Source: JAVBMO01 sp031552355 (GTDB lineage: Bacteria; Bacteroidota; Bacteroidia; Bacteroidales; P3). Taken from it: DNA of 7,215 nt. Positions 1 to 5,535 of the stretch are shown piece after piece. Position 1 is the stretch's first letter, and every line of letters starts with the position of its first letter. The position numbers and the translations under genes are program-made. The DNA lies in assembly GCA_031552355.1 (NCBI GenBank), contig JAVBMO010000168.1, positions 1 through 7,215 on the forward strand, in the 5' to 3' direction. Under the pieces are notes generated by a model, which had not been told where the DNA came from, ran no database searches, and was given only the letters and a program-made list of their open reading frames with translations.

Positions 1-2
1 AA

Positions 3-1784
3 ATGTATTACAAACCTACAGGAAGTTTAGGCACTGGTTGTTATTATTTTGTGGAAGCCATCGATGCTTTTAATTCGAATATCCCTGCCGACAGTATCCG
101 AACGATTAGTTTATCTGTCCGCAATGAAAATAACACCAATAAATACGCTTTGTTAGATTGGACGAAAGCTTGTTTTTGTCCGTATTATAATTACGAGATT
201 TCTCGCAAAATTTCAAGCAATGGTGCTTGGGAGTCGGTAGCTACACTTCAAAACCAATTCTCTTATAAAGATACACTTCCACCTATTTGCAAGGACACGG
301 TTTTCTATAAGGTGGAAGAAATTAATTCATCATGCATCAGTGTTTCCAATGTTGCCGGTGCTTTGTTTGAGGATAAAATAACTCCTTTGCCGCCTGTTTT
401 CGATTCGGTAAGTGTCAATTCACAACAACAGATTCAGTTAGGATGGACACCGTCGCTTTCGCCTGATGTGGAAGGGTATTTAGTTTATAAATATCCATTC
501 CTTAGCAGCGATTCGGATACGGTTTGGGGAAACATGACAACATTTTTTATTGATAATGTTGATGCAACACAGGTTTGGCTTTATGAAATGGCGGCGTTCG
601 ACCGTTGTAAAAACACCAGCATTTTGACAGAAAATCAAAAGCAAAACAATATGGTATTGACGCTTAATCGTGAAGAATGTTCACGTGATATACAATTGTC
701 ATGGAATGCCTATATTAATATGTTGCCGGGCTTGGCAGGCTATGAAATTTATATAAAAACGGCTTCGGATTTTCAATGGGTTGAAACTTTGCCAAATAGT
801 CAATTGTCGTATGCTTACAAGGTACCTGAAAATATAGACGATATTTCGTTTTTAGTAAGAGCCGTTTCTACAAACGGAAAAACGTCCTCTTCGAATATTC
901 AGAATATTGCTTTTGGTGCTGCCAATTTACCGTCGTATATCTATTTGAAAGCAGCTTCCGTAAATCCCGCCAATCAAGCTGAAATAGAATTTACGGCTGA
1001 TATGCGCAAACCATTTTCCCAATTCGAAATTCTGCGTTCGGAAAACGGCAACACATTTGCACAGGTGGGAAATGTAAACACTGAAAGCGGAAAATCGGAT
1101 TATTCCTTTTTAGACAGAAATGCTAAAGTAGAAAAGAATCCATATTTTTATCAAATTCGTGTAAATGACGCTTGTCGCGAACAAAGCAAAACTTCAAATG
1201 TGGCAAAAACCATCTGTTTGAAAGTAAGCAGTCCGACCGAAAAAGAAAATGATTTAGACTGGAATGTCTATGAAGGCTGGGGGAGTGTGGCTTCCTACAG
1301 TGTTTACAGGTTTTCCGAAAGCAGTCCTGACAAGGTTTTGGTAGCTGAACTTTCCGGTTCGGCAACATCTTATCAAGATTTTTTGCTCGACAACAGCGCT
1401 TTTGAAAAATACACCTATTTTGTAACTGCCGCCGAAGGTGATGGAAATCCTTATGGTATTCATGCCAAGGCAAATTCTTCGAGAGCTTGGAGCGTGGGCG
1501 AAGGACAAATTTATATCCCCAATGCCTTTACGCCTAACGGAAGCCGAAATAATATCTTTATTCCCGTCTGTAAATTTGTAGAACACGAGAATTATGTATT
1601 TACTATCTACAGCCGTTTTTCGGGTTTAAAAGTCTTTGAAACCACCAATATAGATGAAGGCTGGACAGGCCGGACTTCTGACGGCGCTCTATATCCGGTA
1701 GATGCTTACGTTTATAAGATATCCGGTGTTTATTCCACAGGACAAAAATTTACCAAAACCGGCATTGTGAATTTGTTGGAGTAG
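3..1784 (+). CDS. Secreted fibronectin-III-repeat protein with T9SS type B (gliding-motility-type) C-terminal domain, 5' partial
   Basis: The reading frame is open to the left edge. The first ATG sits inside a repeat (CYYFVEAIDAF resembles the end of an Fn3-like domain), so the true start lies outside the window. The visible 593 residues hold about five Fn3-like repeats, roughly at 35-118, 128-209, 217-302, 311-402 and 405-490. Each carries an LxW / YxxY-type core, for example IQLSWNAY with GYEIY and DLDWNVYEGW with YSVYR. Residues 501-593 match the gliding-motility-associated C-terminal family: IPNAFTPNG, then an FxIYSRF...VFET segment, GWTG, YPVDAYVYKI and a final GIVNLLE. In that family this domain directs export by the type IX secretion system and attachment to or release from the cell surface. 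The domain is diverged: GSRNN replaces the usual GDGxND, and RFSG replaces RWG. Cysteines recur near repeat boundaries. Likely role: extracellular adhesin or structural surface protein. The specific function is unknown, since any catalytic domain would lie upstream of the window. A stop codon follows at 1782-1784. Confidence 0.88.
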   Translation: MYYKPTGSLGTGCYYFVEAIDAFNSNIPADSIRTISLSVRNENNTNKYALLDWTKACFCPYYNYEISRKISSNGAWESVATLQNQFSYKDTLPPICKDTVFYKVEEINSSCISVSNVAGALFEDKITPLPPVFDSVSVNSQQQIQLGWTPSLSPDVEGYLVYKYPFLSSDSDTVWGNMTTFFIDNVDATQVWLYEMAAFDRCKNTSILTENQKQNNMVLTLNREECSRDIQLSWNAYINMLPGLAGYEIYIKTASDFQWVETLPNSQLSYAYKVPENIDDISFLVRAVSTNGKTSSSNIQNIAFGAANLPSYIYLKAASVNPANQAEIEFTADMRKPFSQFEILRSENGNTFAQVGNVNTESGKSDYSFLDRNAKVEKNPYFYQIRVNDACREQSKTSNVAKTICLKVSSPTEKENDLDWNVYEGWGSVASYSVYRFSESSPDKVLVAELSGSATSYQDFLLDNSAFEKYTYFVTAAEGDGNPYGIHAKANSSRAWSVGEGQIYIPNAFTPNGSRNNIFIPVCKFVEHENYVFTIYSRFSGLKVFETTNIDEGWTGRTSDGALYPVDAYVYKISGVYSTGQKFTKTGIVNLLE

Positions 1785-1924
1785 TAAAATGGATTTTCTA
1801 TAGAGGTTTTGATGGCAACGTTTTACTATGCAAATTTCTTTTGATAACAACATATTTTTTTTGAATATCCGCTTTCATGCACAAGTATGAATTTAAAGAT
1901 AAAATATAGATTGTGATAAGTTAA

Positions 1925-1947
1925 AATCTACTAATTATTAGTAGATT
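1925..1947. repeat. Perfect 10-bp AT-rich inverted repeat with 3-nt loop
   Basis: AATCTACTAA at 1925-1934 is exactly reverse-complementary to TTAGTAGATT at 1938-1947, around a central TTA. It lies 140 bp after the stop of the T9SS cargo gene and about 40 bp before the larger terminator hairpin. It has only three G/C pairs, and no clean T-run follows at once (TTAAAAGTGTTTTTC comes after), so as a terminator it would be weak. It could instead be a protein-binding palindrome, but no promoter is evident here and both flanking genes converge on this gap. The symmetry is directly visible; the function is not known. Confidence 0.45.
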
Positions 1948-1988
1948 AAAAGTGTTTTTCGGGAATCATTAATTTAACTTTTATTATA

Positions 1989-2031
1989 AAACGAAAAGAT
2001 GCTGTCATTTCTGAACAGCCTCTTTTCGTTT
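1989..2031. terminator. Bidirectional intrinsic terminator between convergent genes
   Basis: The outer stem pairs AAACGAAAAGA (1989-1999) perfectly with TCTTTTCGTTT (2021-2031). After one T/C mismatch, an inner stem pairs GCTGT (2001-2005) with ACAGC (2015-2019), leaving a 9-nt loop. The 3' arm is T-rich read from either strand, so the structure can end transcription both ways. On the minus strand it begins 4 nt after the fcl stop codon, which makes it the natural end of the galE-gmd-fcl transcript. On the plus strand it would block read-through from the T9SS cargo gene into the antisense of fcl. The flanking U-tract is interrupted (UUUUAUAA), so efficiency cannot be judged. Confidence 0.75.
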
Positions 2032-2035
2032 ATCC

Positions 2036-3082
2036 TTAATTGATGTATTCTGCAAAAACTTTAGCAATACCTTCTTTTAGAGAAATTTTAGGTTTCCAAC
2101 CTAAATTCAAAAGCCGGCTGATGTCCAATTGTTTTTTTGGCGTTCCATCAGGTTTTTCACTGTCCCAACGGATATTTCCATTGTATTGTACAATTTCTTT
2201 TACCAACAATGCCAAATCTCCAATCGATAAATCTGTTCCGCAACCAACATTCAAATGAGCGGGGAAATGGCTTGGAGCATCATAATTTTGCATCGAAAAA
2301 ACACAGGCTGCTGCCATATCGTCCACATGCAAAAATTCTCGTAAAGGCTTTCCTGTGCCCCAAAGTACAATTTCAGAATCGAAGATTCCGTATTTGACTA
2401 ATATTTTTTTACAGTCGGCTTCGTTGCTTTTGCCATCAATACCTTCAATGGGATTTTTATCCAAATCTTTTCTGATAGCGTCCCAATTATTGGAAAGCAA
2501 AGCATTTCCCAAATACATTTTCCGGATCAATGCCGGCAAAACATGAGAAGTTTCCAAATTGTAGTTGTCGTTTTTTCCATAAAGATTTGTTGGCATCACA
2601 GAAATAAAATTGCATCCGTATTGGCTTTTGTAGGCTTCACACATTTTAATGCCTGCAATTTTGGCAATGGCATAAGGTTCGTTGGTGGCTTCCAATTCGC
2701 CTGTAAGCAAATATTCCTCTTTGATGGGTTGTGGCGCCATTCGAGGATAAATGCAGGAAGAACCCAGAAATAAAAGTTTTTTCACTCCGGAAAGATAACT
2801 TTGATGAATGATATTGTTTTGAATCATCAAATTTTCATAAATGAATTGGGCTCTGTAAGTATTGTTTGCAACAATACCGCCTACTTTTGCCGCAGCCAAA
2901 AAAACATAGTCAGGTTTTTCTTGTGCAAAAAAATCGGCAACTTTCTGTTGGTTTATCAAATTAAGTTCTTTGGAACTTTTAAAAACAATATTGTTATAAC
3001 CTTCTGATAAAAGTTGGCGATGTATGGCGGAACCTACCATTCCATTATGTCCTGCAATATAGATTTTTGCTGATTTTTCCAT
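2036..3082 (-). CDS. fcl: GDP-L-fucose synthase (GDP-4-keto-6-deoxymannose 3,5-epimerase/4-reductase)
   Basis: This cytoplasmic NADPH-dependent SDR enzyme does the last step of GDP-L-fucose synthesis: 3,5-epimerisation and 4-reduction of the Gmd product. The 348-residue protein opens with the Rossmann loop GHNGMVG (11-17). The catalytic set is in place: S108 in GSSCIYP, Y137 and K141 in NEPYAIAK, plus C110 and H180, the positions matching the epimerase acid/base pair Cys109/His179 of the E. coli enzyme. Further family signatures are WGTGKPLREFLHVDD (241-255) and PDGTPKKQLD (311-320). It is about 27 residues longer than E. coli Fcl (321 aa). The extra sequence lies around residues 196-237, a segment I recall in Bacteroidota homologues. 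The start ATG follows the gmd stop after 8 bp, with AAAGG directly against it rather than a spaced Shine-Dalgarno. Last gene of the operon; a terminator lies just beyond the stop. Also known as wcaG. Confidence 0.96.
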   Translation of the reverse strand: MEKSAKIYIAGHNGMVGSAIHRQLLSEGYNNIVFKSSKELNLINQQKVADFFAQEKPDYVFLAAAKVGGIVANNTYRAQFIYENLMIQNNIIHQSYLSGVKKLLFLGSSCIYPRMAPQPIKEEYLLTGELEATNEPYAIAKIAGIKMCEAYKSQYGCNFISVMPTNLYGKNDNYNLETSHVLPALIRKMYLGNALLSNNWDAIRKDLDKNPIEGIDGKSNEADCKKILVKYGIFDSEIVLWGTGKPLREFLHVDDMAAACVFSMQNYDAPSHFPAHLNVGCGTDLSIGDLALLVKEIVQYNGNIRWDSEKPDGTPKKQLDISRLLNLGWKPKISLKEGIAKVFAEYIN

Positions 3083-3090
3083 CCTTTATT

Positions 3091-4242
3091 TTATTCGAAA
3101 TAATTCATTGTATAAAAGCCGCCACATTTCAAATATTTTTCTTTTTTCATAAGCTTTAAATCGCTTGTGGTCATATCTTCCAATAAGGCTTTTAAATCAT
3201 ATTCAGGTTCCCAGCCCAATTGCTTACGTGCTTTGTCAGGGTTACCAATTAACAAATCTACTTCGGTAGGGCGGAAATATTGAGGATCTACAGCAACAAC
3301 CTGATCTTCTATGCGGTCTAAAATGTCGTTTAGATATTCTTTGCCAACTACTTTGATGAATTTTTCTTTGTCGATAGAAGCAATGTACCCGATTTCATCG
3401 ATGCCATGTCCGCGGAAAGCGACAACAATTCCCATTTCAGCAAAAGCAAGGCGTACAAATTCCCTGACTTCAGTGGTTACTCCGGTGGCAATTACATAGT
3501 CTTCCGGTTTTTCCTGTTGCATCATTAAATACATGGCCTTTACATAATCTTTGGCATGTCCCCAGTCGCGTTTAGCGGAAAGGTTTCCAAGGAAAAGTTC
3601 TTTTTGTGAACCCAAAGCAATTTTGGCAACTGCGCGGGTGATTTTTCGGGTAACGAAAGTTTCGCCGCGTACAGGCGATTCGTGGTTGAATAAAATACCG
3701 TTGCAGGCGTACATATTGTAGGCTTCGCGATAGTTTACCACAATCCAGTAAGCGTATAATTTTGCTACAGCGTAGGGGCTACGAGGATAGAAAGGCGTTT
3801 TTTCACTTTGTGGAACTTCCTGTACCAAACCATAAAGTTCTGAGGTACTAGCTTGATAATAACGTGTTTTGTGTGTTAAGTTTAACAGACGGATGGCTTC
3901 CAATAATCTTAAAGCCCCAATTCCGTCAGCATTGGCGGTATATTCAGGTGATTCAAAACTGACTTTTACATGGCTTTGCGCCGCCAAATTATAAATTTCA
4001 TCGGGTTGGGTTTCTTGTACAATGCGAATCAGATTGGTGGAATCGGTCATGTCGCCATAGTGCAATTTGAAGTGGTTGTCTCCATAATGTGCGTCTTGGT
4101 ATAGATGGTCAATTCTGTCAGTGTTAAACAAAGAACTTCTTCGTTTGATACCGTGAACAATATAATCTTGTTTTAAGAGGTATTCGGCTAAATAGGCACC
4201 GTCTTGTCCTGTAATTCCGGTAATTAGAGCAACTTTTTTCAT
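3091..4242 (-). CDS. gmd: GDP-mannose 4,6-dehydratase
   Basis: It converts GDP-D-mannose to GDP-4-keto-6-deoxy-D-mannose, the committed step toward GDP-L-fucose (and other GDP-6-deoxyhexoses) in the cytoplasm. The 383-residue protein is close to the family norm (E. coli 373). The N-terminal nucleotide loop is GITGQDG (9-15), followed by the NADP(H)-typical KRRSS (33-37). Catalytic residues are T133 and E135 in STSELYG and the pair Y157/K161 in SPYAVAK. The substrate-binding stretch NHESPVRGETFVTRK (186-200) is intact, as is YFRPTEVDLLIGNPDKA (322-338) near the C-terminus. It starts 5 bp after the galE stop and ends 8 bp before fcl, so co-transcription and probably translational coupling are expected. 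No frameshift or missing key residue is seen. Adjacency to fcl makes GDP-L-fucose the likely end product, rather than GDP-rhamnose or GDP-perosamine. Confidence 0.97.
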   Translation of the reverse strand: MKKVALITGITGQDGAYLAEYLLKQDYIVHGIKRRSSLFNTDRIDHLYQDAHYGDNHFKLHYGDMTDSTNLIRIVQETQPDEIYNLAAQSHVKVSFESPEYTANADGIGALRLLEAIRLLNLTHKTRYYQASTSELYGLVQEVPQSEKTPFYPRSPYAVAKLYAYWIVVNYREAYNMYACNGILFNHESPVRGETFVTRKITRAVAKIALGSQKELFLGNLSAKRDWGHAKDYVKAMYLMMQQEKPEDYVIATGVTTEVREFVRLAFAEMGIVVAFRGHGIDEIGYIASIDKEKFIKVVGKEYLNDILDRIEDQVVAVDPQYFRPTEVDLLIGNPDKARKQLGWEPEYDLKALLEDMTTSDLKLMKKEKYLKCGGFYTMNYFE

Positions 4243-4247
4243 TAGAG

Positions 4248-5270
4248 TTATATTTTGTTATTTTTTAATTCTTTTTCCCAAAGCCAAGCGCTCAGGGTCA
4301 TTTCGTCCAAAGTCTTTTGGGCTTGCCAACCGAGTTTTTCTTTTGCCAAATAGGCATCAGCCCATATTTGGGGTACATCGCCTTCTCTGCGGGGAGCAAA
4401 TATATAATTCAACTTTTCTTGGCTGGTTTTTTCAAAACTTTTGATAACTTCCAACACAGAAAAGCCGTTTCCGGTACCGATATTGAAAACTTCCAACGCT
4501 TTTTCGTTTTTCTTTTTCAGCAGATATTCAATGGCTTTTACATGGGCAATGGCCAAATCTACCACATGAATATAATCGCGAATGCAAGTGCCGTCAGGAG
4601 TGTTGTAATCGTTTCCAAAAACAGACAATTTTTCCCGTATGCCAATGGCAGTTTGAGTAATAAAAGGCATTAGATTGTTGGGAACACCATTGGGTAATTC
4701 TCCCAAAAGATGGCTGTCGTGAGCGCCGATAGGATTGAAGTAACGCAAAAGAATGGCCTGCAAATTAGATGCATGGCATTGGTCGATTAAAATTTCTTCC
4801 GCCATTTGCTTGGTCTTTCCATAAGGCGATGGAGTATCTTTTATCGGAGAATCTTCTTTGATGGGAAGCTGGTCTGGAATTCCGTAGACAGTACAAGACG
4901 AAGATTGTACAAAATAAAGGATATTCCGTTTTTGCATACTTTCGAGCAAATTCAAAATAATGCTCAAATTATTTCTGTAATATTTTAGAGGTTGTGCTAC
5001 AGATTCGCCTACAGCCTTGTATGCGGCAAAGTTAAGCACCAACGCAATATCAGGGTATTTGAAAAATAGATTTTCGGTAACAAGGGCATCAGACAAATCT
5101 ACTTTTTCAAAAATAGGTTTTTTAGAAGTGATTTGTTCTATTCGATTTAAAATTCCTTCGTTGGAATTGGACAAATTGTCGGCAATAATCACTTCGTAGT
5201 TATTGTTTAATAATTCTACAACTGTATGGGATCCAATATATCCGGCGCCGCCTGTAACCAAAATTTTCAT
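4248..5270 (-). CDS. galE: UDP-glucose 4-epimerase (possible UDP-GlcNAc/GalNAc activity)
   Basis: It interconverts UDP-glucose and UDP-galactose using tightly bound NAD+. The 340-residue protein matches the family length (E. coli 338). It shows GGAGYIG (7-13), the cofactor-region NFAAYKAVGES (80-90), catalytic S125 in SSSCTVYG, and Y150/K154 in SPYGKTK. It also has RYFNPIGAH (176-184), the sugar-nucleotide segment GTCIRDYIHVVDLA (227-240), and RREGDVPQIWAD (294-305). The residue aligned with E. coli Tyr299, which restricts the pocket to non-acetylated sugars, is Ile302 here; that leaves room for activity on UDP-GlcNAc/GalNAc, which is inference only. First gene of the operon. The start is set by the motif-bearing N-terminus; no Shine-Dalgarno is present, as is usual in Bacteroidota. 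A candidate promoter lies about 30 bp upstream. Pairing with gmd and fcl points to surface-glycan precursor supply more than galactose catabolism, since no galK or galT is in view. Confidence 0.95.
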   Translation of the reverse strand: MKILVTGGAGYIGSHTVVELLNNNYEVIIADNLSNSNEGILNRIEQITSKKPIFEKVDLSDALVTENLFFKYPDIALVLNFAAYKAVGESVAQPLKYYRNNLSIILNLLESMQKRNILYFVQSSSCTVYGIPDQLPIKEDSPIKDTPSPYGKTKQMAEEILIDQCHASNLQAILLRYFNPIGAHDSHLLGELPNGVPNNLMPFITQTAIGIREKLSVFGNDYNTPDGTCIRDYIHVVDLAIAHVKAIEYLLKKKNEKALEVFNIGTGNGFSVLEVIKSFEKTSQEKLNYIFAPRREGDVPQIWADAYLAKEKLGWQAQKTLDEMTLSAWLWEKELKNNKI

Positions 5271-5300
5271 AAGCGAATAAAATATATGTTAATATTTTTG

Positions 5301-5332
5301 CAAATGTACTGATTTTTACAGACTTTAGAAAA
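5301..5332 (-). promoter_or_regulatory. Candidate Bacteroidota-type promoter for galE-gmd-fcl
   Basis: On the minus strand, TACATTTG (5308-5301) matches the Bacteroidota -7 consensus TAnnTTTG in full. An upstream TTTTC (5332-5328), spaced 19 nt away, is a partial match to the TTTG -33 element. Transcription would start roughly 5-8 nt further on, giving a leader of about 25 nt before the galE ATG. The motif match is visible; promoter activity is inferred, and the AT-rich background raises the chance of coincidence. Confidence 0.5.
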
Positions 5333-5398
5333 GGAAAAATGAGGTATTATTTGAAATTAGTAAAGATGGTTTTAATTTGATAGAAATCATAAAAATGT

Positions 5399-5430
5399 AA
5401 TGCTTAATTCCATTAAAATACATACCTTTG
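5399..5430 (+). promoter_or_regulatory. Candidate Bacteroidota-type promoter for the nfeD gene
   Basis: TACCTTTG at 5423-5430 is a full match to the -7 consensus TAnnTTTG. AATG at 5399-5402, 20 nt upstream, is only a poor match to the -33 TTTG. A start near 5436 would give a leader of about 100 nt before the preferred nfeD start codon, and that leader would contain the hairpin at 5467-5499. Assigned from the motif and its position facing nfeD; not otherwise supported. Confidence 0.42.
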
Positions 5431-5466
5431 AATACAAATTTAGTGTACATTTAATTTATGTAGAAT

Positions 5467-5499
5467 GTCTGAAAGAATTTTATGTTAAACCTTTCGGAC
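5467..5499 (+). promoter_or_regulatory. Hairpin in the nfeD leader, enclosing an alternative in-frame ATG
   Basis: GTCTGAAAG (5467-5475) pairs with CTTTCGGAC (5491-5499) over 9 bp, with one T/G wobble. The 15-nt loop contains an ATG at 5482 that is in frame with nfeD. The preferred start is 36 nt past the hairpin. It may simply be leader structure, or it may affect start choice or mRNA stability. No long T-tract follows, so it is not a standard attenuator. The pairing is seen; the role is unknown. Confidence 0.35.
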
Positions 5500-5535
5500 T
5501 TTCAATGGTTGCTTATTGATAATAGATTTAAACAA

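Noticed and set aside
1123..1586. Two overlapping minus-strand reading frames (116 and 110 codons) inside the Fn3 protein gene
   Set aside because: They lie wholly antisense to a gene with clear domain structure, overlap each other in different frames, and show no recognisable motif or start context.
1851..1863. Eight-T run after the cargo gene as a terminator tail
   Set aside because: Only a 4-bp stem (CAAA/TTTG) can form before it, which is not a credible terminator hairpin.
2040..3007. Several plus-strand reading frames of 63-86 codons across fcl
   Set aside because: Antisense shadows of a gene with intact catalytic residues; low-complexity, no family resemblance.
5435..5442. Second minus-strand TAnnTTTG match (TAAATTTG) upstream of galE
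   Set aside because: It is 165 bp from the galE start in very AT-rich DNA, and a nearer full match exists.
5465..5488. Seven-codon upstream reading frame (MSERILC) before nfeD
   Set aside because: Too short to distinguish from chance; no ribosome binding site and no repeated-codon pattern of a leader peptide.
5482..5535. N-terminal 18-residue extension of NfeD from ATG 5482
   Set aside because: It would place polar and charged residues before an otherwise standard signal peptide; the A-rich stretch before ATG 5536 is a typical Bacteroidota start context. Kept only as an alternative.
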